A stretch of 64,000 nucleotides of DNA from Symbiodinium sp. CCMP2592 (GCA_905221615.1 CAJNDT010005923.1:415064-479063); one strand, 5' to 3'. Counted from the first letter of the stretch, positions 1 through 10,476 are shown. The notes: generated from the letters alone by a model not told the origin. Numbers and translations: made by a program.

Positions 1-302
1 CTGAAGCGTGAGGTTGAGGGGTTTTGTGATGACACGGAAAATCGTGCAACAGCACGTGAAAGTCAGATCATTGAAAAACAAAGCCCGTGGCTCGTGCATG
101 TCATCATGCTAGGACAAACACACAACGAACAAGGCCACAGGGCCACAGAGTTAACAATTTCGTACTTGAAGGGCAGAGTCATCAAAAGACGAAGCAGCAG
201 AACTAGGGTTTCGGGTTCCGGGTTTAAGGTTCAGTGGTCAAGCCCGACACCGAAATATCCCGAAACCCCTCAAACCCTGAACCCTCAATCCTGAGCCCTC
301 GA

Positions 303-411
303 TACGGGATTTTCGCGAAAATCGGGGGTGCCTTATTTTGGGGTCATCGTAATAAGGATCCTACTTTTTAGGGTACTATAGTAGAGTCCCCTGATTGCGG
401 AAGCTCTCATA
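303..411. repeat. PAL-J palindromic element, copy 1
   Basis: PAL-J consensus begins TATGGGAGTTTCCGAAAAT and ends with its reverse complement. This copy starts TACGGGATTTTCGCGAAAA, has the central AAGGATCCTAC palindrome, and ends with a degenerate right arm GCGGAAGCTCTCATA. It is full length but diverged. Confidence 0.7.
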
Positions 412-517
412 CAGGATCCCTTAAAGGATCCCTTACAACCGTTAAAGTATCCATTAAAGAAGCCCCTAAAGGAGCCCTTAAGGGGGATCCCTTGTAGGAT
501 CCCTTAAAGGAGCTCCT
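412..517. repeat. GGATCCCTTAA-rich inverted block
   Basis: AGGATCCCTTAAAGG occurs at both ends, with shorter CCCTAAAGGAGCCC words between. The same CCCTTAA/GGATCC vocabulary fills expanded palindromic elements elsewhere (31.4, 36.1 and 39.3 kb). It abuts PAL-J copy 1. Confidence 0.5.
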
Positions 518-860
518 GAATGAATGCAAGCCTCGAATTCCTGGAGTCCTGCAGCGCCGAGAGCCTCATAGCGAACTCGCTGAGTCCTCGGTAGGGTGGG
601 CTGAGGTCTGAGGGGTTTAGGGGTTTACGATTTAGGGCTTTTGGGGTTCAGGGTTGAGGGTTTCAGGGTTTAGCGTTTGATTGGGTTTAGGGTTTACGGT
701 TTTTGTGTTTTCGGGCTTTACGGTTTCAGGGTTTAGGGGCTATCATGATTGCTCAAACTGCTTGCTGAACGGTAACGATCTATGAGGTTTATGCCTGGAA
801 GCAAGAGGCACGAGAGGAACACCAGGAAAAGGGACATAACATCCTGTTCACGATTCAGGT
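518..860. other. spacer with TTTAGGG-like patch
   Basis: No coding signal. Positions 611-740 are a degenerate G-strand telomere-like patch (GGGTTTAGG, GGGTTTACGG and similar words). Confidence 0.6.
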
Positions 861-952
861 AGATCATCATCGTCATCATCATCATCGTCAGCACCATCAC
901 CATCCTAATCAGTCATCACCGTCAACATCAGCTCCTGATCACCATCGTCATG
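861..952. repeat. (CAT/CGT)n trinucleotide tract
   Basis: Imperfect ATC/CATCGT triplet repeat running into CACCATC variants. Confidence 0.85.
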
Positions 953-1039
953 GGTTACAAGCCGCGAAACCACCGTTAAAGCATGTTCATTGGCAGAATC
1001 GTCTTGATCATCACGGCCATCAAGCTCATCCAGCTACTG

Positions 1040-1151
1040 TAGGGGCCTTAATAGTTACAAGAAGGTTTTGGGGGGCTCCTTATTTTTTAAAAGTGTAGCA
1101 TAGTATACCCCCCCAAGCCGTTAACCCTATTCTAATCATTAATGCCCCTAC
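1040..1151. repeat. PAL-K palindromic element, copy 1
   Basis: PAL-K ends are TATAGGGGCCTTAATAATTA and its reverse complement, with GGGTTTTGGGGCC and GGAACCCCCAAAA inside. This copy runs from TAGGGGCCTTAATAGTTA to TAATCATTAATGCCCCTA and has an AT-rich centre. Confidence 0.75.
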
Positions 1152-1625
1152 ATTGGCGCAACCAGAAGGAAAGGATGATCTCAAAGGAGGCCAGTGTCTC
1201 CCCACGAAGCCCAAGAGTCCCTCAGGGACCCACCAAAGTAGGCAAAAAGATGGCCGAACACCTATAAACGGCCATCATTTTACATACTTTTGGGGTCCAG
1301 GTGATTCTTATATCACTTATATCTTTTGCTGCACCTCCTCGGAGTTTTGCTGGTAAGGGTATTCGAGCCGGGGGCAATATGCTGATGAAGCTTACCCTAC
1401 TTTCTACACCCCAAACGCGCAAAACCCGAATCCCAACACGCATCATTTCGAAGCCGTACGCCTAGTACACAAGAAGGTCAAACGTTGAACTTCCGGGAGT
1501 CATGCAACAGCAACGAAAGAGGAACAGCATATTTGCGGATAAGAACCAACGAAGTTCAACAGTCGGCGTTGGATTTGTTCCCCTACGCCCTAAGCCCTAG
1601 ACGCCAGAGTGATAAGTTTGCAAGC
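1152..1625. other. unassigned spacer
   Basis: Short frames of 60-75 codons occur on both strands, but none has convincing splice sites or composition. Nothing supported. Confidence 0.4.
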
Positions 1626-1704
1626 CCAAAGGCTCCATGTACCTGTATAGTAGTTACTTAAGCCTTAATTAAAGGGGTCCCTATATAGGCACTTTAAGGC
1701 CTAA

Positions 1705-1738
<34 letters not shown>

Positions 1739-1763
1739 TATATGGTTACATGGAGCCTTTGGG
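1626..1763. repeat. PAL-C palindromic element with (TA)n, copy 1
   Basis: PAL-C ends are CCCTAAGGGTCCATGTAC or the variant CCCAAAGGCTCCATGTAC. This copy is the CCAAAGGCTCCATGTACC variant with the matching right arm GGTTACATGGAGCCTTTGG. A pure (TA)16-like run at 1706-1737 sits just before the right arm, so the microsatellite grew inside the element. Confidence 0.85.
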
Positions 1764-2493
1764 AATCTGAGCCGAGTCGCGGTTCCGAAAGGACTTCAAA
1801 GGCCTCATGTCAGGATTTCGATGTGTCTCACGCCTTCTCAACCTCCTGAGCTCTCATCCCAGTTCTGTGGATATTTTGAGCTGTGAACGCTGTGCTCTCG
1901 CCAACCTTTTATCGGAGTGATCTCGCTCCCGAAGTGATGGTCTATGGCTTGCACAAAGCTCGGCCCAATTACTATGGGGTCTTTCACGATTTGCGGCGTA
2001 CATCAGACCAGCAAGAAAGACTTGGGCCTTCAGTATGCGCTTGGCTTTGGGCCTACCTGGAGTATCCACTGTGGTTTCCTTTTTGGGGCTACCTTCGAGG
2101 ATCCTAGGTACACTTTGGTTAAACTAAACAGAGGAGCTACAATGGAGACTCTAGGTAGGGGGCAGGATGCAGGATCGAGAGTCTCGTCACGAGCGGTCGA
2201 GGTTCAGGATGGCTTGGGGTTTGGCTGGTTTTTGCGTAGGAGTTACGGCGCGAGGGCATTTCCTACAGCTTATAATACAGGAAAGGGTCCCTGAGGCTTC
2301 TTCAACTTGATGAGCACGGAAACCGAGGAATTGTTATAATTATTATTGCGACATATCATCTGGGTAAGTGGGCTACTCTCTCTCCTTGCAGTGCAAAGAG
2401 AATCCCTATGCCTCCAGGGACCTTATCATGGAGTCCTTAAGGGGTCTAGGGCCCTAACTATGAGGTTTTTGGAGGGATAGGGTAATCCCAATA
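1764..2493. other. unassigned unique sequence
   Basis: Overlapping + frames at 1883-2107 and 1944-2294 lack clear splice signals. A minus frame overlaps them. I cannot choose a coding strand. Confidence 0.35.
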
Positions 2494-2634
2494 AGCCCTA
2501 AACCCTAATCCCCTAAACCCTAAACCACTAAACCCCTAAACCCTAAACCCCTAAACCCTAAACCCCTAAACCCTAAACCCCTAAACCCTAAACCCCTAAA
2601 CCCTAAACCCCTAAACCCTAAACCCCTAAACCCT
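2494..2634 (-). repeat. CCCTAAA telomere-like array, 15-bp higher-order unit
   Basis: Near-perfect alternation of CCCTAAA and CCCCTAAA gives about nine 15-bp units. The C-rich strand is on +, so TTTAGGG reads on -. It translates as repeated GLGFRGL and is not coding. Confidence 0.9.
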
Positions 2635-2777
2635 AATCTCAATTGGAGGGATCGGGAATGCGAGCGTCGATTGGTTTGCGGCGCTAGGCGCTGGGATTTG
2701 AAGGCGCAGGTGGAGGGTTGACGGCACTGGACTTCATGATAAATTCGAAAGGGCCCAATCAACAGTATAGTATAATC

Positions 2778-2780
2778 ATA

Positions 2781-2814
<34 letters not shown>

Positions 2815-2820
2815 CATATG
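2778..2820. repeat. (TA)n/(CATA)n microsatellite
   Basis: Alternating TA run with two CATA interruptions. Confidence 0.9.
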
Positions 2821-2943
2821 TATTTCTTTTTTGAGGGGGGGGCCTAAATCTTTGCTAAGAGCCTACCGAATGGCATTCGGAATTTTTTGGGGGCCTGATG
2901 ATCAACTCCAGGCCCTGCTAAACTCGTGACGAATTGTATTCAG

Positions 2944-3299
2944 CAGCTTCATCCTCTTACAGACTCCGTGCAGGTTCAGCTTCGCGACAGCACCACCATG
3001 CACTAGCAAGTCCTCTGGGCTTCAGCACCTCTTTGAGTGCTGCGAAGGCTGCTGCCTCGTCTGGCGACGCGTCCTCGTCCGCGACAACAGAAAAGGCTTC
3101 AGAAGATCGGAAACACCGGCTGCAAAATGCGATCTATGAAAACCTTGTTCACCGACTCCGAAGAATAAAACAGCACAGCGCCAATTGTCCGGATGCAGTC
3201 GTCTTGCACGTCGGCGCCAAGCACGTCGCAGCGTGCCAGCGGTGGCATCTGGCTAGTTGTCTCAGAAACTGCAACTACCACTTCTGCAAGTCCTACTAG
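2944..3299 (+). CDS. candidate exon, unknown protein
   Basis: An open frame follows a possible acceptor (GTATTCAG at 2936-2943) and ends at TAG 3297. The first 40 residues are Ala/Ser/Arg-rich and nearly free of acidic residues, then a charged stretch includes EKASEDRKHRLQNAIYENLV. The opening resembles an organellar targeting peptide, but no ATG is seen at its start. A minus frame at 3099-3281 is also plausible, so strand is uncertain. I do not recognise the protein. Confidence 0.3.
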
Positions 3300-3385
3300 T
3301 TCGTGCTGGTCGGGGGTGAAATACGGTTAAAACTCTACGTGTTCAAAAATGTACCTAGTTGTCAGCTTAGAACGGCATGTAGTAT

Positions 3386-3613
3386 ATGTGCACGCACAAT
3401 GAACACCTGTACTTTATCTGCATAAGTGTTTGTACCTTCAGTAATTACGTACCAAACCCATTGTCAGATGTTGCAAATCTCCTGGGGGGTGTAGGTGTTC
3501 AAGCAGCTCTGGAACGAAGCAGTTGGTCACTTCATGGCCGTGAGAACTTCTTTCGAAAGGTGTGCAGAACGGCTCCATACACATCTACTTCACCGAGGAC
3601 TTGCGCATCATAA
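3386..3613 (+). CDS. candidate short ORF or exon, unknown
   Basis: A 75-codon frame opens with ATG. It contains a good acceptor-like site (TTTGTACCTTCAG, ending 3441), after which SDVANLLGGVGVQAALERSS is the most protein-like part. It could be a downstream exon of the same gene as 2944-3299. No homology recognised. Confidence 0.25.
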   Translation: MCTHNEHLYFICISVCTFSNYVPNPLSDVANLLGGVGVQAALERSSWSLHGRENFFRKVCRTAPYTSTSPRTCAS

Positions 3614-3759
3614 GCCACTGCATGGAAGGCCAACCCTACAGGGCTTAACTGCTTAACTGCATTGCTGCTTCATAACTCCGCGATACTTGAACGTTCAGCT
3701 CTTCCTGTGTTACGCTGCAGTCCTTAGAGCTTCAGGTGTTGGGCTTAAGGCTATTAGGG

Positions 3760-3875
3760 GTTACCTATAGTCTCCATTGTAGTTCCTATTTTTGGGTAAG
3801 CAGTTTTATGCTTAGGATCCTACAATAGAGTTTTTGGTTAATCAAAAAAAGTAACTACAATGGAGACTATAAATA
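3760..3875. repeat. PAL-A palindromic element, copy 1
   Basis: PAL-A is TA-CCTATAGTCTCCATTGTAG ... reverse complement-TA, about 105 bp, with A/T-rich shoulders GGTTAACCA and a central TAGGATCCTA. This copy has both arms; the right end is mutated to CTATAAATA. Confidence 0.9.
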
Positions 3876-4028
3876 CATCATACACCAGGCGATGTTTGCG
3901 CACTTCAGGTTCTCGGGCCGAGATGCTGTTCAAAACTACGGCTCCCTAGAAGGTGCTGTGTACCTATAGTCCTATAACCCTGATTCCGTGGTATTCGTTG
4001 GCTTCGGATAACTATTTATTCTGGGATT

Positions 4029-4660
4029 TAATCTGTCATTTTTTGTGTTTTCAATCTGTCACAAATCTGTGATCAGCCATGTCGTTGGTTTTTGAATCTG
4101 TCATTTATTTGTGATTTTTTTGTGATTTATCTGTGATTCATCTGGTTGGGGCTGGATTCCAATCTGTGTTTTTTTTGTGATTTATTTGTGATTTATTTGT
4201 CCGTGTTTTCAGGGGTGCCTGCAGGGTCTCGTCACTTAGTCAGACTTAGACTCCGAGTAGTCAAGGTGGGAACGGGGCGGGGTGGGGGCGGGGTGGCGTT
4301 CTAGGGCCCGGGGCGTGGGCGCCTGCCCGTGGAATCTGTCAAAAATCTGTCAAAAATTTGCTGCCCCACCCTACCCGCTGCCTCACCGCCCCTGCCCCCC
4401 GCCTCCCCCACCCCGCCCACCCCGCCCCACACCCCGCCCCGCCCCACCCGTGTGATTCTGGCCGCGATTTGGGACAGATTTTTGACAGATTTTTCGTAAA
4501 TCTGCCAGAGACTGTTGACAGATTATTCACAGATTTTTCACAGATTATTCACAAATTATTCACAGATTATTCACAGATGCGAAACCCTACCAGCCGGCAG
4601 GTGACAGATTTCTGACACATGTGGATGACAAACTAAAGACAGATATTTGACAGAATTAAT
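4029..4660. repeat. CTGTCA/TGACAG inverted array with G-rich/C-rich core
   Basis: The left arm (4029-4200 and 4331-4360) is dense in AATCTGTCA and ATCTGTGATT words. The right arm (4462-4650) carries the complements TGACAGATTTTT and TCACAGATTATT. Between them lie a G-rich block (4266-4325) and a C-rich block (4364-4450), so the whole is a loose inverted repeat of about 630 bp. Its vocabulary differs from the PAL families. No coding signal. Confidence 0.75.
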
Positions 4661-4700
4661 TCCGGAACCTGCTCCCAGAGATTACAAGTAATCAAGGTTA

Positions 4701-4803
4701 TAACTATAGTCTCCATTGTAGTTCCTTTTTGGGGTTACCTCTTAGGATCCTTACTAAAAACTTGTTAAACCAAAAAAAGGAACTACAATGGAGACTATAG
4801 GTA
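4701..4803. repeat. PAL-A palindromic element, copy 2
   Basis: Runs from TAACTATAGTCTCCATTGTA to TACAATGGAGACTATAGGTA, with a GGATCC core. Ends are TA/TA. Confidence 0.92.
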
Positions 4804-5092
4804 GAGCAGTACGAAGCACCGGTGCGGGATCATACTTTGGAACAGACACCTTGTATTATTCGTGCCATGAAACTAAACATGACACACCAGCCTTCCTGAG
4901 CCTCGCTAGACTCAAACGTGTGAAGCTCGACAGCGCAAAAAATAAGCATTCTGCGAGCAGCCTGGGTCGACGCCCAGCAGCTCGAACAACCTTTACGGCG
5001 GATGGTTTTTCGCGGTACCCACTCTCTGCTTGCATATGTGTGTACATTTGTGCGTGCGTATCAGGCTGCTGTTGTGGGCGCGGACATGGGCG

Positions 5093-5196
5093 TGGAGGTG
5101 TGGAGGTGTGGAGGTGTGGAGGTGTGGAGGTGTGGAGGTGCGGAGGCGTGTGTGTGTGTGTGTGTGGGTGTGTGGTTGTGTGGGTGTGCTTGTGTC
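5093..5196. repeat. (GGAGGTGT)n then (TG)n array
   Basis: About six GGAGGTGT octamers (5093-5147) pass directly into an interrupted TG run. Confidence 0.92.
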
Positions 5197-5318
5197 ACAA
5201 GCTCTGCCGGAATCGCATGTGGGACGTTTCAGAGAACCGCTGTGGCTTTGTTGTTTTGAGCTTTCCAAGCGTTCACAGTGGAGTTTGGATTCTCGGGTGA
5301 TGGATAGCACAAGCAGCA

Positions 5319-5369
5319 GAGAGCGAGAGAGAGAGAGAGAGAGAGATAAAGAGAGAAATAGAGAGAGAC

Positions 5370-5402
<33 letters not shown>

Positions 5403-5467
5403 CGAGAGAGAGGGAGAGAGAGAGAGAGAGAGACAGAGAGAGAGAGAGAGACAGAGAGAGAGAGAGG
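5319..5467. repeat. (GA)n array
   Basis: About 150 bp of GA with AGATA, AGACA and GACGA interruptions. Frames through it encode RERERE or SLSLSL and are not coding. Confidence 0.95.
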
Positions 5468-5629
5468 GTGAGAATGAAGCCTTCGAGATCTACGCCTCAA
5501 TCATCAACCCCAGTACACTCAGAAGTTCACAGCCGTAAGGATCGAGGACTCGAGGCGAACATCCTGAAACCAATGCCCCGAACACAAGGGTCTACAAAGT
5601 TCAGGGCTTAGGTTTACTTAGGAGTCTTC

Positions 5630-5746
5630 CCTAAGGGTCCATGTATCCATATGGAGATACATGGGCCCCAAAGTACCTACTAGTATATAGGGACTACTAC
5701 ATTAAGGCCAATGTTTTTTTCTGCATGAGTACATGGACTGTTAGGG
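5630..5746. repeat. PAL-C palindromic element, copy 2
   Basis: CCTAAGGGTCCATGTATCCA at the left. The interior GTACCTAC...TATATAGGGACTAC is inverted relative to other copies. The right arm is GAGTACATGGACTGTTAGG. Confidence 0.85.
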
Positions 5747-5817
5747 AAACGGACCCCGACCCGGACTAGACTTCGGGGAGCCAGCTGAGACTTGCCCCAA
5801 CGTGCCACGCAGTCGAT

Positions 5818-5901
5818 CATATGGGCAGTTGTCAAAATAGGGGTCCCTTTTTGTGTATCCTAGGTGCCGTATGAAAAGGGACCATAATTTTGACCTGTAC
5901 A
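5818..5901. repeat. PAL-I palindromic element, copy 1 (right end eroded)
   Basis: PAL-I ends are CATATGGGTGGTTGTCAAAA and its reverse complement around GGTCCCTTTTTGG. This copy has CATATGGGCAGTTGTCAAAA and an internally shortened middle. The right arm decays after ATTTTGAC. Confidence 0.8.
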
Positions 5902-6654
5902 CAAGCCCCAAGGCCCAAAAGATGGCCCTAAAGCCAATAGCATGGTAGAGCATTCTGATATGAGTCCTTACAGCCCTTGGGTAAGTCATGCCCTCAACAA
6001 TCTGGAGTCTGGAGCATGAAACTTTCTGTCGGCAACCGGTGGTTTGGCACCACCCAGGTCCTCAAGTCGTCCGAAATTTGCGTTAAGCCTTCGGAAAGGT
6101 GGGCTTAAGGGCTCGCGGATGGAGGCTTCGGCCGGTACATGGAATCCTCGGTTGCTTCCGTTGTGCTCCCACTAAGGGATTGTATTTGCAACTCTGGTAA
6201 CAATGGCACTACACTAACTGACTGGAACACTACCACTGTGAAAATGACACAAAACGGCCCGGAACATACACAGACGGTCGTGGCATCACAACCAACACGT
6301 ACAGCAACCAGCGAACGCATGCTTCGGCGGCCAAGCCAAGCCTAGCAACCATCCTGGCAAAGTGTCTAGCACACAAGAACCATGTTGTCGCAGGCATAAC
6401 GAGCAGCATCCACAAGGAATACAGGGTACGCTATATCGTAAATATCAAGTCGTATGTCAATGGCCGAAAACGGTGACATGCACTGTCCGAGACTGCCAAT
6501 GATGCAGCTGTCACTGGCCTAGAATAATGACACGAACTATCTTAGATTGTCAATGATGCAGGAGTTGCTGACGATGCTGGTGATGATGCTCAGAAGAGCA
6601 CTGTGACTTCGACCTTCATGGTGCCACAAATGTTCATGAAGAAGAGATTAGGCA
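5902..6654. other. unique sequence with weak short frames
   Basis: An ATG-initiated + frame at 6139-6345 (68 codons, Thr/Asn-rich) overlaps a minus frame at 6105-6320. Neither has strong splice sites or recognisable motifs. Confidence 0.3.
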
Positions 6655-6692
6655 TACGATGATGGTGATGGTGGTGGTGATGATGATGGTCG
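6655..6692. repeat. (GATGGT)n tract
   Basis: Short GAT/GGT triplet repeat. Confidence 0.8.
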
Positions 6693-7576
6693 CGATCATG
6701 AAACCGACCAAAGTATGTAGGGCCGTCAGATTACGGCGATGGCGACACCGTTGGTGCGGATGAATGGGCCTTTACAGATAACAAGACCTTTGGAAAACCC
6801 AGACGAAACAGGCAACAAACGTCCTATAACAGCCTAAACCTTAAGCCTTAAACCATGGTAAATCCCAAATCTTGAACTTTAAATCACTAGGCCCCTGGAT
6901 GCCTGCATATTCCCAAACCCGACAGATCAGAGCCTACCGGTCCTCCAAACGACCACGGATGCCTCTGACCTGGCTGCTGATGGCTTCTTGTTCTTTTGAC
7001 AATGATACGACGAGAAATAATGCAAAGTTATTTGTATCATCATCACCATCATCATACGGATACATCTGATGTACAGGATGAAAGTAAGATCAGCAACAGC
7101 AATAGTGCAAATAATGATAGCACAGGCATTTCAGAGGTTGGAGTTTTGGGACTCCCTGCCTGGTTGAACGGTCCACGTATACATGCCGGCCCTACAGCCG
7201 CGGCAGAAGAACTCTGAAGCCTAAACCAGAAGAAACCCTGTAAGCCCATTGTAGGACTAGATCGGAGTCTCCATCGGTGCCTGAGAGATTGGGGGGGGCG
7301 TCCTCAGAGCCAGCCGGATCATCGCTCCAGAACCTAAAGCCGAAGACCCAATAGGCGGAGTATTCCTAAATATCCAGGCTTCGGTAATAATGATACTATG
7401 AATACTTAGAATTCTAATAAGGATACTAAGAATACTCATCATTCTAATAAGGACTGCTTTAATAATAAACCCTCACCCTCTCACCTTGCTCCCGAAAGTG
7501 GCGGTGAAGAAGGAGATCACCGTTTCGGCCGTCGGGAGAGGCGGCCTGGTCGACGTTGTTTGCTTTTGGAGTGATC
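6693..7576. other. unique sequence, AT-rich repeat near 7390
   Basis: Positions 7388-7450 contain two copies of a motif GAATACT...ATTCTAATAAGGA. Short frames at 6872-7250 include a CAT triplet tract and are not convincing as coding. Confidence 0.35.
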
Positions 7577-7767
7577 CCTAAGGGTCCATGTACTAATATA
7601 GTTAAGGATCCTTTAAGGGTACCATAAGGGATCCCTTAAGGGATCTATAAGGGTTTAGGGTATAAGGGTCCATGTACTCATATAGTATATACATTGGCCT
7701 TAATGTAGTCCCTATATAGGTACTTTGGGGCCCATGTATCTCTATATGGATACATGGACCCTCAGGG
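7577..7767. repeat. PAL-C element with duplicated left arm, copy 3
   Basis: CCCTAAGGGTCCATGTACTA starts at 7577, then AAGGATCC/GGGATCCCTTAA filler. A second left arm AAGGGTCCATGTACTCATAT starts near 7663, and the right arm GGATACATGGACCCTCAGGG ends at 7767. It is a composite or an insertion into an older copy. Confidence 0.85.
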
Positions 7768-8437
7768 GATGGTCTTGGCGAACCCAGCCCGCCACTCTAG
7801 GCGAGACCTACAACGTACCATCTTTAGGGCTAATCGCTGTTGGGGTCTAGATGGCTGTTAGGGCTCAGGGTTGCGGGCGCTGGGTTTAGGGTTTAGAGCC
7901 TCGGGATTTGGGGTGTAGGTTTAGGCAGGGAGGAGACCCAAATAACTGCATGAAGAGCCAGTAGTCCCAAGCACTTGCTCAATTCCGAACTTCCGAAATC
8001 CAAACCTGACCATATGACCATGATAGGATCTGCTCATGGTCCCCGTCTGGTATTGCTTTTGTAAACTATCCCCCTCCTGAAAGACTGTCTTGTACGGGCG
8101 AGCATGCTACCATGGAAGTTCCGACGTGCCGACTCCGGATTAAGAACTTTAGGGATTGAAGAAATCTAGTTCTTTTTGCATCAGGCCCTGTGACATAGAG
8201 TCTCTGCAAACGGTCCTATCCTCCCAAGTGCGAGCGACAAGTGGTAAGGCTTGTTTCCACGAAATGTGCTGGCGATAGATGGCAGGGTCAGCGAAGCGAC
8301 CCTACACAACCCTACATGTTCATGAGCACAGCGTTAGGATGACTTTTTAGCTTCACAGGACAAGCCAGGCAACTGCGTTTGCCTCTCGTCCTGGCCCGCA
8401 GGGCGGTTTAGGGTTCAAAATTTCTAGGTTTGGCGTT
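7768..8437. other. spacer with telomere-like words
   Basis: Degenerate TTTAGGG words occur at 7845-7925 and 8405-8450, with unassigned sequence between. Nothing coding seen. Confidence 0.45.
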
Positions 8438-8637
8438 TAGGGCTTAGGGTAGGGTTCGGCGTTTATAGGTTCGGAGGTAACGATTTCCGGGGCTAGGTCG
8501 GGAAGGTGAATGCGGTGCTTTTGTGAGGTAATGGTCTCGTCCAGCGGGTGGAAGACTTGTGCTGGGGGGTGCGTGGCACATACAGGCTTCTTCCTTCGGC
8601 GGCCTCCACGCTGACAGAAACTATAGAGTCCAGCAAC

Positions 8638-8765
8638 CTGCTTCACAATGTCACAGGGGGGGGTCCCAATGTTGAAGCTGTCCTGATGGGTCGTCCATGC
8701 TGCTTCATGGTCGGAGACGTAGAAGAAAACTACAGCACCAAGAACAATCAAGCAAAAATCAAGTC
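8638..8765 (-). CDS. candidate exon, one membrane segment
   Basis: On -, acceptor TTTGATCTCAG precedes 8765 and the frame runs to a possible donor GTTGCT at 8637. It encodes a hydrophobic run (LDFCLIVLGAVVFFYV) followed by a polar segment with a CDIVKQ end. The hydrophobic run would suit a membrane anchor. A C8 homopolymer (8655-8662 on +) makes the frame sensitive to indels. A + frame at 8548-8769 competes. Not recognised. Confidence 0.33.
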
Positions 8766-8898
8766 CTGAGATCAAACTTCGCGAGGGCCACTCAGGACCC
8801 TAAACCAACCACACCCTACATACTGGGGTCTTGAAGTATCTAGGACTACTGAAAGGCCAAACTGTTGAACCAAGCATATACTTGATGGATGCATGAAC

Positions 8899-9006
8899 CA
8901 TGGGTGGTTGTCAAAATTATGGTCCCTTTTTGGATGCCTAGTAGAATACGGCACCTACTATTTAGGGTACCCAAAAAGGGACCTTAATTTCGACAACCAC
9001 CCATAT
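8899..9006. repeat. PAL-I palindromic element, copy 2
   Basis: CATGGGTGGTTGTCAAAATT to TTCGACAACCACCCATATG. Both arms are near full length around a CGGCACCTACTATTTAGGG middle. Confidence 0.93.
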
Positions 9007-9076
9007 GAACCGTGAAAGCCAGAAGCCAACACCTTACGACCACTGCCCCGAGGCCCTCATGCTCGTAGGTATTCAT

Positions 9077-9187
9077 TAGAAGCTGCCCCCACCCTGTAAT
9101 AGTGACCATAAGGATTATATTGATATTCTATTAGGGCCCTGTTATATTCCTATTATACCACTATTACAGGGTGGGGGCAGCTTCTAA
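9077..9187. repeat. PAL-H palindromic element, copy 1
   Basis: PAL-H ends are TTAGAAG-GGGCCCCCACCCTGTAATAGTG and the reverse complement. Here TTAGAAGCTGCCCCCACCCT pairs exactly with AGGGTGGGGGCAGCTTCTAA, so the CT change is compensated on both arms. Confidence 0.95.
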
Positions 9188-9309
9188 GGTATTCACATTC
9201 AGACTCACTGGATACTTCCTGGCTTAGGGTTTCAGGGCTTCGGGTCTGGAGATCTCGAAACCTGTGTAGACTTCACCTAAACAGCCCAAGGACCGAAATC
9301 CGGTTTAGA

Positions 9310-9341
9310 GTTTAGGGTTTAGGGTTTAGGGTTTAGGGTTA
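9310..9341 (+). repeat. TTTAGGG telomere-like run
   Basis: Four perfect tandem TTTAGGG units. Confidence 0.92.
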
Positions 9342-9424
9342 TAAACCCTGAAGTGTCCTGCTCAATCGGCACCAAGCTGGCAAATTGAGAGCCCAGCACC
9401 TTGTGGACGTGGCAGTCCAGTGTT

Positions 9425-9531
9425 AATATAGTGCCTTGATAATTAAAATAGGGTTTTGGGGCCCATTTTTCTGTGACTATAAATAAGGAACCACCAAAAT
9501 AGTATTGGTAACTGTTCAGGCCCCTATATTA
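9425..9531. repeat. PAL-K palindromic element, copy 2
   Basis: AATATAGTGCCTTGATAATT left arm; AACTGTTCAGGCCCCTATAT right arm. Internal GGGTTTTGGGGCCC and GGAACCACCAAAATAG match the family. Confidence 0.85.
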
Positions 9532-9807
9532 GAGTTTCAGGTTTATAACCAAAGCAGCCGAAGCGTATATAGAGCTCTGGGCTTAAGTACCAGTAGCATC
9601 GTGCAGGCCCCTAAACCCTGAACCGTAAAGCCCGGAGCCCTGAACTTAGGGTTTAGGGTTTAGGAGTTTAGGGTTTATTGTTTTGGGTTTACAGCTAAGC
9701 CTCCAAGGTCCTGTGCTTCTGGCTCCTTACTCCCCCAGTAAACCACAGAAATAAAAGGGCTTAACTCTCCGAGCCCTACTAAACTGTAAGAGCTTAACCA
9801 GTTTAAA

Positions 9808-9916
9808 TAGGAGGGTTTCCAAAAATGAGGTACCCCAATACAGTACCCTAAATAGTAGGATCCTTATGATAAGGACCCCAAAATAAGGTACCCCTAATTT
9901 TCGGAAACTCCCAAAT
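9808..9916. repeat. PAL-J palindromic element, copy 2
   Basis: TAGGAGGGTTTCCAAAAATG to TTTTCGGAAACTCCCAAATA, with TAGTAGGATCCTTAT at the centre. Confidence 0.9.
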
Positions 9917-10445
9917 AGTGGGTATTGGGGATCTAGAGCTTTTCTGCCATGGCCTTGAGGGCCCTGGCCCTGTTCTGGCTTCCAGGTTGTGTTTAGGGTT
10001 TAGGGTTGTGGGCTCCAGGTACTCAAAGCTCGGAATAGGATGTTTAAGTCTAGGGTTTGCGGTCCAGGGTTAAAAAGAATTAGGGGTTAGGGTCAAACCA
10101 AACTTTGAGGCTGTTGACAACGGAACGGCAGAAAGGATAACAGTCGCAGAAACCCAAAACTGCTTCAAGGACCTAAACCTGCTTCCCTTCCCCTCGAACT
10201 CGGTCCATCGGCCTGTTGAAGCTCAAACATCGAACACGAGACCATCCGAAACAAGCATCTTGCAGTATCACAGACCATGACGCTACTTGCTCTAGTGCCG
10301 AAGTACTAACCGGTGGAACAAGAACACACTCAAATGCGACGAGACACGGTGACCGAGACAACAGCGCAAGTCTCACCAGACGCCGAACAGCTGTCTGGAA
10401 AGCGCTTCCAAACCAAGCCGTTCTTCTCCACAATGTCTCCTTAGA
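9917..10445. other. unassigned sequence, competing frames at 10.2-10.45 kb
   Basis: Telomere-like words at 9990-10100. At 10216-10467 a + frame rich in Thr/Arg/His/Asp overlaps a minus frame of similar length. No splice evidence decides between them. Confidence 0.3.
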
Positions 10446-10476
10446 TATATGGGAGTTTCCGAAATAGGGGACCCTA
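10446..10476. repeat. PAL-J fragment
   Basis: TATGGGAGTTTCCGAAATAG followed by GGGACCCTAA matches only the left terminus of PAL-J. The rest of the element is absent. Confidence 0.75.

Noticed and set aside
2520..2801. 93-codon frame on - with GLGFRGLGFRG repeats
   Set aside because: Direct translation of the CCCTAAACCCCTAAA telomere-like array.
4462..4650. DnaA-box-like or replication iterons (TTATTCACAGATT words)
   Set aside because: The resemblance to bacterial TTATCCACA boxes is superficial in a eukaryote-like context, and the words form an inverted array with the left arm.
5030..5611. 193-codon frame on + with RERERE repeats
   Set aside because: Reads the TG and GA arrays. The charged repeat is a dinucleotide artefact, not an RS/RE-domain protein.
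7577..7767. Bacterial-style terminators or riboswitches from strong hairpins
   Set aside because: The hairpins are repeated element families in spliceosomal-intron DNA, without U-tracts or adjacent ORFs in operon layout.
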